A stretch of 64,000 nucleotides of DNA, taken from contig JAGAYR010000027.1 of NCBI GenBank assembly GCA_017940415.1, positions 86,702 to 150,701 on the forward strand, read 5' to 3'. This DNA comes from Lachnospiraceae bacterium. GTDB lineage: Bacteria; Bacillota; Clostridia; Lachnospirales; Lachnospiraceae. Both the position numbers and the translations under genes were made by a program. Below the pieces are notes generated by a model. That model did not search any database. It was given only the letters and a program-made list of their open reading frames with translations, and had not been told where the DNA came from. Shown here piece after piece: positions 18,093-27,259 of the stretch (position 1 is the stretch's first letter; each line of letters begins with the position of its first letter).

Positions 18093-18105
18093 GGTGCATT
18101 GCACC
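18093..18105. promoter_or_regulatory. Palindrome between lacI and GH94 gene (possible operator)
   Basis: The odd-length inverted repeat GGTGC-ATT-GCACC lies in the 54-nt gap between the lacI stop and the phosphorylase start. It could be a LacI-type operator or a small mRNA hairpin. A second copy near the lacI promoter was not found. Confidence 0.35.
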
Positions 18106-18110
18106 GGTTT

Positions 18111-19130
18111 TTATATCCTTGCTACGGAACCGCCTTCGTAGATCCTTCCTTTTACGATGACCTTCTCGATACGCGTCTCCGCAGGATTTTCTATCAAAGA
18201 AATAAGTTTCTGGGCTGCGGTTTCACCGATCAGCTCCGTGGGCTGTCTCAATGTGGTAAGCGAAGGAGTAAGATGTCTTCCGACTCGTATTCCGTCGTAT
18301 CCGACTATTGAGATATCCTTGGGAATCTCAAGTCCCGCTTCCTTAATGGCCGCGATTCCTCCGAGTGCGGAAAAATCATCGGGACAAAGAATACATGTAG
18401 GTCTGTCTTTCAGTGCCAGAAGCTTTTCCGTCGCTCTTCTCGACCCTTCTGTCTTACGATACTCCGCTACGGGAAGATAACTCTCGGGAACGCTCAGTCC
18501 GAGGCTTTCCATGGTATCTTTGAAAGATCCCACACGGTCCCTTGTTACGGCACTGTCATTATCATCGTGGATATATGCGATCTTTTTATGCCCCATCTTG
18601 GCACAATACAGAACGAGATCTCTTATTCCGGATACATTATCCGAACCTACAGACATTCGATCTTCGAATGAATAGTCGATGGTGACCAGAGGAATGTTGC
18701 TCTGGGCAAGCTCGATGACCTCCGCATTATGGAAATCCATACATGCGATAAGGACTCCGTCAAAAGCCCTGTATCTTGCATGAGCCAGATAATTCATGTT
18801 GCCCATGCTTCCCGAGGAGATTCCTCTGTTTATGAAGGTAATGTCATAGCCCTTGGAATCTGCGACATGTTTGAATCTGTCGAGAAGAAGAGCAAAGAAT
18901 TCATTGGTAAGACCATTGTGAGCTTCATCAACGAATAAAACGCCGATGTTGTTGGATCTGTGAGTACGCAACACCTTTGCAGCGGAATTGGGCTGATAGC
19001 CCATGCTGCCTGCAGCTTTCTTGATCTTCTCGCGTGTTGCCTCACTTATATCGGGTTGTCCGCTGAGTGCCTTACTTACTGCCGCTACCGATACGCCACA
19101 TTCCCTGGCGATATCCTTCATAGATACCAT
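18111..19130 (-). CDS. LacI-family regulator, probably of cellobiose use
   Basis: 339 residues. The N-terminal HTH and hinge are textbook: VSMKDIARECGVSVAAVSKALSG, then REKIKKAAGSMGYQPNSAAKVLRT. Residues 60-335 form the sugar-binding periplasmic-protein-like domain (NNIGVLFVDEA, PTCILCPDDFSALGGIAAIKEAGLEIPKDISIVGYDG, PSLTTLRQPTELIGE). The start at 19130 is supported by AGGGGAG 8 nt upstream. It lies directly upstream of the cellobiose phosphorylase and in the same direction, so it likely represses that gene and relieves on a cellodextrin; the inducer is inferred from context. Confidence 0.93.
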   Translation of the reverse strand: MVSMKDIARECGVSVAAVSKALSGQPDISEATREKIKKAAGSMGYQPNSAAKVLRTHRSNNIGVLFVDEAHNGLTNEFFALLLDRFKHVADSKGYDITFINRGISSGSMGNMNYLAHARYRAFDGVLIACMDFHNAEVIELAQSNIPLVTIDYSFEDRMSVGSDNVSGIRDLVLYCAKMGHKKIAYIHDDNDSAVTRDRVGSFKDTMESLGLSVPESYLPVAEYRKTEGSRRATEKLLALKDRPTCILCPDDFSALGGIAAIKEAGLEIPKDISIVGYDGIRVGRHLTPSLTTLRQPTELIGETAAQKLISLIENPAETRIEKVIVKGRIYEGGSVARI

Positions 19131-19185
19131 ATGTCAAACTCCCCTGTGCCCCTCGCATACACAACTTAAACCATTAAGTAAAGTT

Positions 19186-19214
19186 AATATATCGTATTTA
19201 CGGAAAGCTTACAA
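19186..19214 (-). promoter_or_regulatory. lacI promoter
   Basis: Minus strand -35 TTGTAA (19209-19214) and -10 TATATT (19186-19191) with a 17-nt spacer, 55 nt upstream of the lacI start. Confidence 0.55.
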
Positions 19215-19223
19215 GTCTCTAAA

Positions 19224-19257
19224 TGACAAAAAAAGTGCAACATAGTGTTGCACTTTT
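19224..19257 (-). terminator. Terminator of the hrcA-grpE-dnaK-dnaJ operon
   Basis: Perfect 11-bp stem AAAAGTGCAAC / GTTGCACTTTT (19231-19241, 19247-19257), loop 5 nt, followed on minus by a run of Us. It lies 8 nt after the dnaJ stop. Confidence 0.9.
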
Positions 19258-19264
19258 ACTAATT

Positions 19265-20437
19265 TTAAAATAATTTTTTCTTTTTTGTGGGTTTTTCTTT
19301 GGTTTCCGTACCCGCGGAAGCTTTTTCCGCGGCATGAAGTGAATCCCCTGTGAGAGCGTCGAATTTTTTGAGAAGTTCCTTCGCCTCGCTTGAAAGTTTC
19401 TCGGGCGTTTCCACAACAAGGGTGATGTAATGATCTCCTCGCTGGTTCTTATTCCTCCAAGAAGGAACTCCTTTGCCCTTTAGCCTTACTCTCATATCGG
19501 TCTGAGTTCCGGCTTTGACATCATAGATGACCTTGCCGTCCACGGTGTCCACAAGAACGGGACCTCCGAGAGCGGCTACCGCATAGGAAATGGGCACGAA
19601 GGAATAAATATCGAATCCCTCTCTCTGGAATACGGGATGTCTGTCGACTATTGCTTCAACCCTGACATCGCCTCTGGGACCGCCGTTTGTTCCGGGATCT
19701 CCGAGTTCCGCAAGGCTTACTGCCTGACCGTTGTCGATACCTGCAGGGAAGTCAACGGAATATCTCTTTTTCATGGAGATATATCCCTGACCCTTACAAT
19801 CGGGACACTTGTCTCTTATGATCTTGCCGGTTCCGCGACAATCGGGACAGATCTCGGCACTTCTCATAAGACCGAATACGGAATTTCTGGAAATGAATAC
19901 CTGGCCCTTACCTCCGCAGGTAGAACATGTTTCGGGAGCGGTACCCGCTTTGGCACCGGTTCCTTTACAGGATTTACATTCCTCTTTGACGTTAAGCTCG
20001 ATCTCTTTTTTGCATCCGAATACGGCTTCCATAAATGTAAGCCTTACACTTGTACGGATGTTTGCTCCCTTCATGGGACCGTTATTCGCAGACGAATACC
20101 TTCTTCCGCCGCCGAAGAAACTTCCGAATATGTCACCGAAATCACCGAATATATCGGAGAAGTCCATATTGTTGAAGTCAAATCCTCCGCCACCGCCGGC
20201 GCCGCCTTCGAATGCGGCATGACCGTATCTGTCGTATTTAGCCCTCTTATCTGGGTCGCTCAAAACGGCATAGGCTTCGGAGGCCTCTTTGAACTTGGCC
20301 TCCGCTTCCTTATCGCCGGGATTAGCATCCGGGTGGTACTTTTTGGCAAGTACCCTGTATGCTTTTTTAAGCGCTGCCTCGTCGGCAGTTTTGTCTACTC
20401 CGAGAACCTCGTAGTAGTCGCGCTTACTCTCTGCCAT
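19265..20437 (-). CDS. dnaJ: Chaperone protein DnaJ
   Basis: 390 residues. J domain at 1-75 with the HPD motif in [19 protein letters not shown]; a Gly/Phe-rich linker ([23 protein letters not shown]); four CxxCxGxG zinc repeats ([32 protein letters not shown]); then the C-terminal substrate-binding domains. It stimulates DnaK ATPase and delivers unfolded clients. A Thr/Lys-rich tail ([14 protein letters not shown]) extends beyond the common form. It starts 5 nt after the dnaK stop, and the operon is controlled by CIRCE upstream of hrcA. Confidence 0.97.
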   Translation of the reverse strand: MAESKRDYYEVLGVDKTADEAALKKAYRVLAKKYHPDANPGDKEAEAKFKEASEAYAVLSDPDKRAKYDRYGHAAFEGGAGGGGGFDFNNMDFSDIFGDFGDIFGSFFGGGRRYSSANNGPMKGANIRTSVRLTFMEAVFGCKKEIELNVKEECKSCKGTGAKAGTAPETCSTCGGKGQVFISRNSVFGLMRSAEICPDCRGTGKIIRDKCPDCKGQGYISMKKRYSVDFPAGIDNGQAVSLAELGDPGTNGGPRGDVRVEAIVDRHPVFQREGFDIYSFVPISYAVAALGGPVLVDTVDGKVIYDVKAGTQTDMRVRLKGKGVPSWRNKNQRGDHYITLVVETPEKLSSEAKELLKKFDALTGDSLHAAEKASAGTETKEKPTKKKKLF

Positions 20438-20442
20438 ATTTA

Positions 20443-22371
<1,929 letters not shown>

Positions 22372-22380
22372 TTAGATTTA

Positions 22381-23079
22381 TTATTGAACCACCGATACCA
22401 TGCTGTGTCTCAAAACGGTATCGTGATATGTGTAGCCTTTCAAAAGTTCCTGAGCGACAAATCCGGATTCGTATTCATCACTCTCGGTCTGCATTACCGC
22501 ATTGTGAAAGTTGGGATCGAATTCTTTTCCGACAGCTTCGATAGGCTTAACTCCTATCTTGTCAAGCTCATCCATAAGCTGTTTGTAGACCTTATCCATT
22601 CCTACGACGAATGCATCATCCTTATCAGCTTCGTCTACGGTTGCAAAACCTCTTTCAAAATTATCAACGACGGGAAGGAGTTTTTCCAAAACCGATGCAG
22701 CTCCTCTGTCAAAGGACTGTGCTTTTTCTTTTTCGGAACGGTTTCTGAAATTCTCGAACTCCGCAAGCTGCCTCTTGGTCTTATCTTCCAGCTCTTCTAC
22801 CCTGGCCTTCAAGGCTTCTTTTTCCTTGTCGGCTTTCTGAGCTTTCTTCTCGGCCTTTTTCTCTGCCCAGGATTTCTTGCCTGCAGGCTCCTCTTCTTTC
22901 TCACCTTCGGAGCTTTCGGCTTCTTCGGATTCTTCCGCAATCTCTGCATCCTCTGCCTTAGCATCCTCTGCAGCAGCTTCTACCGCTTCTTCGAGTTCGG
23001 AAACATCTTCCGCCTTTTCCTCAGTCACGGTCTCACCCGTATCCTTATTTATCACTTTATCTGTCTTTTCTTCACTCAT
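22381..23079 (-). CDS. grpE: Nucleotide exchange factor GrpE
   Basis: 232 residues. The C-terminal half is the conserved GrpE dimer and beta-wing region (ALKARVEELEDKTKRQLAEFENFRNRSEKE, VLEKLLPVVDNFERGFATV, GKEFDPNFHNAVMQTESDE, GYTYHDTVLRHSMVSV). The first 90 residues are an Ala/Glu/Asp-rich low-complexity extension, then a Lys-rich helix (KKSWAEKKAEKKAQKADKE); this makes it about 35 residues longer than E. coli GrpE. It releases ADP from DnaK. It lies 18 nt downstream of hrcA. Confidence 0.96.
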   Translation of the reverse strand: MSEEKTDKVINKDTGETVTEEKAEDVSELEEAVEAAAEDAKAEDAEIAEESEEAESSEGEKEEEPAGKKSWAEKKAEKKAQKADKEKEALKARVEELEDKTKRQLAEFENFRNRSEKEKAQSFDRGAASVLEKLLPVVDNFERGFATVDEADKDDAFVVGMDKVYKQLMDELDKIGVKPIEAVGKEFDPNFHNAVMQTESDEYESGFVAQELLKGYTYHDTVLRHSMVSVVQ

Positions 23080-23097
23080 TTACCAAGCAGATCCTTT

Positions 23098-24126
23098 CTA
23101 GTTATCTTTCTTATAAAGATCGTCGAGTCCGCTTCTTAAGGACTTCAGTGTTCCGACTACCTTGTCGTAATCCATTCGCTTGGGTCCGACGATACCTATA
23201 GTTCCTTTCATTCCGCCTTCAAGTTCATAAGTTGCGGTTACGACGCTGCAGTCTTCCATGCCGCTCACCTTGTTCTCGCTTCCTATATAAACCTTGATGG
23301 CTTCATCTCCGTCCTCGCCTCCGATTATCAGTTCCTCCAGACCTTCTCTTTCTTCGAAAGTATTGATCAGGTGTCCTGCCTTCTCGGAATTATCGCTGAG
23401 TTCGGGATATTTCAATATGTTGTTTGCACCGCTGGTATAAACCTTGAGATCTTCTTCCGCGGAGATTGCCTCGGCTACCGCATCGATAACCTCGGAGATA
23501 ACTCCCGAATGGGATCCCGCCTGTGCCTTGAGTCCCGTGATCATGGAAAGTGATATCTCATCCATGGTCATGCCCGAGAGCTGTGTGTTGAGCATCAGGT
23601 TAAGCTTAAGAAGTGTTTCTTCATTAATCGGCTCGGTGACATCAACCACCTTGTTCTTGATGACATTTCCTTCCTTAACAACAACCGTCAGAAGGTGTTC
23701 GTCATCTATCCTCGACAGCTGAATGAACTTCAGCTTATTGCGGTTTGCGCTGGGTGCTGTGATCAGGGATGCGTACTGAGTATCCTTGGCAAGGAGCTTT
23801 ACGACTCCCTTGAGCATATCCTCGAGTTTGTCCTGACGTTCCATAAGGACTTTCTTCATCTCGGATATCTCTCTGTCCTTGGCCTCCATCATGGTATCGA
23901 CGTAAAACCTGTATCCCTTATCGGAAGGAATACGTCCTGCGGAAGTGTGAGGCTGAAGAATATATCCCATTTCCTCAAGATCCGCCATCTCGTTTCTGAT
24001 GGTCGCCGAGCTCAGGTTAAGATCGGTGTACTTGGATATGGTTCTGCTTCCCACCGGCTCACCGGTTTCAAGATAATTGCGGATGATTGCCTGAAGTATA
24101 GTGGCTTTTCTCTCATCCATTTCCAT
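23098..24126 (-). CDS. hrcA: Heat-inducible repressor HrcA
   Basis: 342 residues. The N-terminal winged helix includes ERKATILQAIIRNYLETGEPVGS and SSATIRNEMADLEEMGYI, followed by QPHTSAGRIPSDKGYRFYVD, the classic HrcA signature; the remaining GAF-like domain ends GTIGIVGPKRMDYDKVVGTL. HrcA binds CIRCE and represses class I heat-shock genes, with folding assisted by GroEL. The SD is GGGAGG 7 nt before the ATG. A perfect CIRCE lies 25 nt upstream, so the gene is autoregulated. Confidence 0.97.
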   Translation of the reverse strand: MEMDERKATILQAIIRNYLETGEPVGSRTISKYTDLNLSSATIRNEMADLEEMGYILQPHTSAGRIPSDKGYRFYVDTMMEAKDREISEMKKVLMERQDKLEDMLKGVVKLLAKDTQYASLITAPSANRNKLKFIQLSRIDDEHLLTVVVKEGNVIKNKVVDVTEPINEETLLKLNLMLNTQLSGMTMDEISLSMITGLKAQAGSHSGVISEVIDAVAEAISAEEDLKVYTSGANNILKYPELSDNSEKAGHLINTFEEREGLEELIIGGEDGDEAIKVYIGSENKVSGMEDCSVVTATYELEGGMKGTIGIVGPKRMDYDKVVGTLKSLRSGLDDLYKKDN

Positions 24127-24150
24127 ATCCGTACCTCCCTTCCCAATCTG

Positions 24151-24177
24151 TTAGCACTCGTTTTAAAAGAGTGCTAA
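24151..24177. promoter_or_regulatory. CIRCE operator
   Basis: A perfect 9-9-9 inverted repeat TTAGCACTC-N9-GAGTGCTAA. It is the binding site for HrcA and overlaps the transcribed leader of hrcA-grpE-dnaK-dnaJ. Confidence 0.98.
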
Positions 24178-24191
24178 CATCTACAAAAACT

Positions 24192-24220
24192 AAATTAGCA
24201 CTCCTCACCTATGGTGTCAA
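24192..24220 (-). promoter_or_regulatory. hrcA operon promoter with extra CIRCE half-site
   Basis: Minus strand -35 TTGACA (24215-24220), 17-nt spacer, -10 TAATTT (24192-24197). A third CIRCE half-site, GAGTGCTAA on minus (24195-24203), overlaps the -10 box. Confidence 0.7.
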
Positions 24221-24252
24221 CATATCATTTATGAAATATCATTAAAGAAAAA

Positions 24253-24286
24253 TAAAAAAAGACCGCACCGGATATCCGAAGCGGTC
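24253..24286 (-). terminator. Terminator after DUF6465-type gene
   Basis: GACCGC / GCGGTC (24261-24266, 24281-24286) enclose an inner CGGATATCCG palindrome; followed on minus by UUUUUUUAUUUUU. It separates the basic-protein gene from the heat-shock promoter. Confidence 0.85.
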
Positions 24287-24308
24287 CTTTATATTTTTAT
24301 GGATAAGA

Positions 24309-24659
24309 TTAAAGGTTGAAATCTCCCTCAACATCGTTCATTACATAATAAACTTTGTTATCTTCGGGCTTAACATAGAGCTCAACCTTAGTGAGATCTG
24401 CAGTCTTCTTGCCAAGGTCATACTGCCAAACATTCTTAGCATTGCCTATAAGATCTGCTTCAGTATATTCTCTTCCGTCACTAAGCTGAAGAACTACCTT
24501 AGCCTTAAGCTCAGCCTTCTTGGCTGCGGGCTTCTTAGCTGCGGTTTTAGCTGCTGTAGCCTTCTTGGCTGCAGGCTTTTTCGCTGCCTTAGCTTCTGCC
24601 TTTACAGTTGCATCAGCCTTAACTTCGGGCTTAGCAATGGACTTCTTTTCGACTGCCAT
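24309..24659 (-). CDS. Basic Lys/Ala-rich protein, DUF6465-like
   Basis: 116 residues from the ATG at 24659, chosen because AAGGGAGA lies just upstream; the longer frame to 24722 runs through the promoter region. Residues 1-60 are a histone-H1-like Lys/Ala/Pro tail (AKKPAAKKATAAKTAAKKPAAKK); residues 62-116 form a small strand-rich domain (VVLQLSDGREYTEADLIGN, DLTKVELYVKPEDNKVYYVMND). This arrangement is common in Lachnospiraceae (DUF6465 as I recall it). The basic tail suggests nucleic acid binding; the role is unknown. A near-consensus promoter (24728-24756) and a strong terminator suggest an abundant monocistronic mRNA. Confidence 0.85.
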   Translation of the reverse strand: MAVEKKSIAKPEVKADATVKAEAKAAKKPAAKKATAAKTAAKKPAAKKAELKAKVVLQLSDGREYTEADLIGNAKNVWQYDLGKKTADLTKVELYVKPEDNKVYYVMNDVEGDFNL

Positions 24660-24727
24660 AATAATCTCCCTTCTGTCAATACCAATCCTTATAAAACTCC
24701 TCAGAGGACATATCCTCAACAAAGTCG

Positions 24728-24756
24728 AGTTTAATATAACGATTATTATTTGTCAA
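24728..24756 (-). promoter_or_regulatory. Promoter of DUF6465-type gene
   Basis: Minus strand perfect -35 TTGACA (24751-24756), 17-nt spacer, -10 TAAACT (24728-24733). The rest of the 197-nt gap up to 24856 holds only a short hairpin GCAAAAC-TTAT-GTTTTGC (24794-24811), without a clear U-run. Confidence 0.65.
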
Positions 24757-24856
24757 CGAAGAATGCCCATTTTACGGGAAATTTCACGTTTTGGCAAAAC
24801 TTATGTTTTGCTATTATGGCAACCTCAGTTTCCACTTTTATGACGCAGGTGTCACT

Positions 24857-25714
24857 TTACAGTCCGAAATATTCGACCAGTTTTTCGTAATTTTTCTCGG
24901 CCTCCGTATATCCCTCGTTATAAAGATTCTTCAGATGTTCGGGGTTTTTATCGATCCTCTTGGTATCACTTTTTTCCTGAGGACGTATCACAAAAGCCTT
25001 TCCGTCTTTTTCCATCCGCGATAAGAATTTTAATTGCTCATTATATCTTACGTCGCGATCCTGCATCAGTTTCCATACATGAGGATATGCGGCATATCTC
25101 AGCTTAAGTGCGGTCAGCTCATATGCGGGGATAGGCTTTCTTACATATCCGACTTCCTTGGTAAGGATAACCAGGTTCTTATCATTTCCCGACATTACGG
25201 ATCTTTCGATGGGAATGGCATCGCTTAATCCGCCGTCCAAGTACTTCTTGCCGTTCACCTTGACCATGTTTGCCACAAGGGGAAGTGAAGCGGATGCCCT
25301 GAGCTTATCCATGTTCTTGCCCCTGCAGCTCTTTAAGCGCATATATTCCGGCTTTCCGGTCTCCACATCCGTAACCACCGCATATGCACTTCCCTCATAT
25401 TTCTCATATGCTTCATGATCGAAGGGATTTAAGGTATTGGGAACGAGTCCGTAAGCTATATCCGTGTTGAACAGATTTCCGGTGGTAAGAAGAGATGGAA
25501 TTCCACAATACCACCTGGTATCAAGATAATCCACGCTTATATCGAATGCCCTGCCTCTCTGACCGGAAATGTAACTGGTCATATGGCACGCACCGGCAGA
25601 AACTCCGTAGATCGATGAGAACATGATCTTCTTATCCATGAGAAAATCAAGGACACCTGCCGTAAACAGTCCCTTCATCCCCCCGCCTTCAAGAACAAGT
25701 CCTCCGTTTATCAT
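24857..25714 (-). CDS. Patatin-like phospholipase
   Basis: 285 residues. The oxyanion loop GLVLEGGGMKGLFTAGVLD is at 5-23, the nucleophile elbow GVSAG at 38-42 and the catalytic Asp in DGGLSDAIP near 160, so the Ser-Asp dyad is complete. It belongs to the bacterial YjjU/RssA-like patatins, which hydrolyse acyl esters. No signal peptide is present, so it should be cytoplasmic or membrane-associated. SD AAGGAG precedes the ATG; the aminotransferase gene ends 12 nt upstream and the two form an operon. Confidence 0.92.
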   Translation of the reverse strand: MINGGLVLEGGGMKGLFTAGVLDFLMDKKIMFSSIYGVSAGACHMTSYISGQRGRAFDISVDYLDTRWYCGIPSLLTTGNLFNTDIAYGLVPNTLNPFDHEAYEKYEGSAYAVVTDVETGKPEYMRLKSCRGKNMDKLRASASLPLVANMVKVNGKKYLDGGLSDAIPIERSVMSGNDKNLVILTKEVGYVRKPIPAYELTALKLRYAAYPHVWKLMQDRDVRYNEQLKFLSRMEKDGKAFVIRPQEKSDTKRIDKNPEHLKNLYNEGYTEAEKNYEKLVEYFGL

Positions 25715-25726
25715 CTCAAAATCTCC

Positions 25727-26917
25727 TTATTTGCCGTATTCTTCTTTTACAAACTTCTCGAGAACGGGCAATGATCTCTTAACCTTTTCGGTATCTATGC
25801 AGTAAGCCATTCTGAAAAATCCGGGTGCTCCGAAACTGTCTCCGGGCACAAGTACCAGATCGTATTTAAGTGCCTTCTGACAAAACGCAACAGAATCCTC
25901 TTCAAGCGCCTTCGGGAAAATATAGAAAGTTCCGCCGGGACGCACAACGGTAAAGCCCAGCTCTACCAGTTTATCATAGATAAGGTTCATGTTGGTCTCA
26001 TATACGGAAAGATCCGCAGTAAGATCGATATTCTCAGCAATTGCTCTCTGCATTATGGAAGAAGGACAGTTGTGTCCGATTCCCCTTGAGATCTGAACCG
26101 CCATGTTGACCAAAAGATCTGCTCCCTCTGCGGCGGGATTTACAGCCATGTATCCGATTCTTTCTCCGGGAAGCGAAAGTGACTTGGAGAAAGAATAGCA
26201 GCTGATGGTATTGTCATAGAACTTAGGAATCACAGGGGCTTCTTTTCCGTCAAAGACGATCTCCCTGTAAGGCTCATCGGAAATGATATAGATGGCATGA
26301 GAATACTTATTCTGTGCCTCCCTGAGGATGTCGGACAGCCTCTTTATTGTCTCCTCGGAATATACTATTCCCGAAGGATTATTGGGAGTATTGATGAGGA
26401 CCGCCATGGTCTTCTCATTTATCATCTTCTCGAATTCATCGAAATTGATCTGGAAAGTCTCAGTATCGGGACTTACAACCTTAAGCTCCGCACCCGTAAG
26501 ATTTACATAGGGTCTGTACTCCGGGAAGAAGGGAGCAAAAGTGATGATCTCATCCCCTTCCTGAGCAACCAGCCTGAATGCATGTGCAAGAGCCGAAGCT
26601 GCCGCACTGGTCATGAAAATATGCTCTCTCTTGTAATCGATACCGAATCTTCTCTTTAAAGATGCCGCAACCGCATCCCTTGCTTCCGGAAGACCGGGAT
26701 TGGGAGAATATCCGTGAAGAGACCTGGAATCCAGAGTCTGAAGAAGCCTTATCATCGTCTCATTAATGGCATCCGGAACCGGAACCGACGGATTACCGAG
26801 ACTATAATCGAACACATTCTCATATCCGATCTCCGCACCCCTTGCAGCCGCCTTTCCCGCAAGATCCCTTATAACCGACTTTGCCCCCAACATATCAATA
26901 TATTTCTGTACGAGCAT
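25727..26917 (-). CDS. PLP-dependent class I/II aminotransferase
   Basis: 396 residues of fold type I. Visible motifs: substrate region DYSLGNPSVPVPD, HGYSPNPGLPEARDAVA, NTPNNPSG (PLP-binding Asn), ISDEPYREIVFDG (Asp and Tyr contacting PLP), and SFSKSLSLPGERIGY with the Schiff-base Lys. It transfers an amino group between an amino acid and a 2-oxo acid; the specific substrate (aspartate, aromatic or alanine) cannot be told from motifs. SD AGAGGAG precedes the ATG. It heads the operon with the patatin gene. Confidence 0.93.
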   Translation of the reverse strand: MLVQKYIDMLGAKSVIRDLAGKAAARGAEIGYENVFDYSLGNPSVPVPDAINETMIRLLQTLDSRSLHGYSPNPGLPEARDAVAASLKRRFGIDYKREHIFMTSAAASALAHAFRLVAQEGDEIITFAPFFPEYRPYVNLTGAELKVVSPDTETFQINFDEFEKMINEKTMAVLINTPNNPSGIVYSEETIKRLSDILREAQNKYSHAIYIISDEPYREIVFDGKEAPVIPKFYDNTISCYSFSKSLSLPGERIGYMAVNPAAEGADLLVNMAVQISRGIGHNCPSSIMQRAIAENIDLTADLSVYETNMNLIYDKLVELGFTVVRPGGTFYIFPKALEEDSVAFCQKALKYDLVLVPGDSFGAPGFFRMAYCIDTEKVKRSLPVLEKFVKEEYGK

Positions 26918-26962
26918 ACCTGTCTCCTCTCGAAAAATGCTTCAATAAACAACACTTTCTTT

Positions 26963-26991
26963 ATCTTAATCTGTAATCCAATGTATATCAA
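26963..26991 (-). promoter_or_regulatory. Aminotransferase promoter
   Basis: Minus strand -35 TTGATA (26986-26991), 17-nt spacer, -10 TAAGAT (26963-26968), 46 nt before the ATG. Confidence 0.6.
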
Positions 26992-27022
26992 GTAAATCAC
27001 AGGATAACTCACATATATCTGC

Positions 27023-27053
27023 GGTGGTTTCAGGGCTTCGCCCTGAAATCACC
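27023..27053. repeat. Long perfect-like palindrome (REP-like hairpin)
   Basis: GGTGGTTTCAGGGC pairs with GCCCTGAAATCACC around a 3-nt TTC loop (13 of 14 pairs Watson-Crick, plus one mismatch or G·U pair). No U-run follows on either strand, so it is not a standard terminator; it lies between the divergent aminotransferase and SRP RNA promoters. Confidence 0.6.
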
Positions 27054-27073
27054 ATGGGCATATGGACTTATGC

Positions 27074-27102
27074 TTGACTTGCACGTGATTTATTTATAAT
27101 AT
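27074..27102 (+). promoter_or_regulatory. SRP RNA promoter
   Basis: -35 TTGACT (27074-27079); TATAAT at 27095-27100 overlaps TAATAT at 27097-27102, the latter giving a 17-nt spacer. The predicted start is about 27109-27110, matching the first base of the RNA closing stem. Confidence 0.75.
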
Positions 27103-27109
27103 AGTTTCG

Positions 27110-27249
27110 TTGTGTGCAGAAAGCAGCTCATCATTCGGTCCTGCGCAGTGCGACACTGTGAACCGTGTCAGGTGGGGAACCAAGCAGCACTAAGCAGAAC
27201 GTCCATGTGCCGCAGATCAGCCGGGTGGTGAGTTGCTTCCTGCACACAA
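27110..27249 (+). ncRNA. ffs: Signal recognition particle RNA (4.5S/SRP RNA)
   Basis: The universal domain IV core is present: GTCAGGT-GGGGAA-CCAAGCAGC (about 27168-27188), with the GGAA tetraloop and the asymmetric loop that Ffh binds. The ends close perfectly: TTGTGTGCAG (27110-27119) with CTGCACACAA (27240-27249), then AAGCAGCTCA with TGAGTTGCTT, and TCATTCGG with CCGGGTGG via G·U pairs. The length of about 140 nt is longer than the 4.5S form but lacks the Alu domain of the 270-nt Bacillus form. The sequence TTTGTCTTTT after the stem could serve as a terminator. It targets secretory proteins to the membrane with Ffh. Confidence 0.93.
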
Positions 27250-27259
27250 TTTGTCTTTT

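Noticed and set aside
22384-23139. Plus-strand ORF of 251 codons antisense to grpE
   Set aside because: Phe/Leu-rich translation mirrors the Glu/Lys-rich GrpE sequence and is not a real membrane protein.
24520-24620. Tandem repeat (AAKKPAAKKA type) as a mobile or CRISPR-like repeat
   Set aside because: The repetition is explained by the Lys/Ala-rich coding tail of the DUF6465-type gene; units are irregular and lie in frame.
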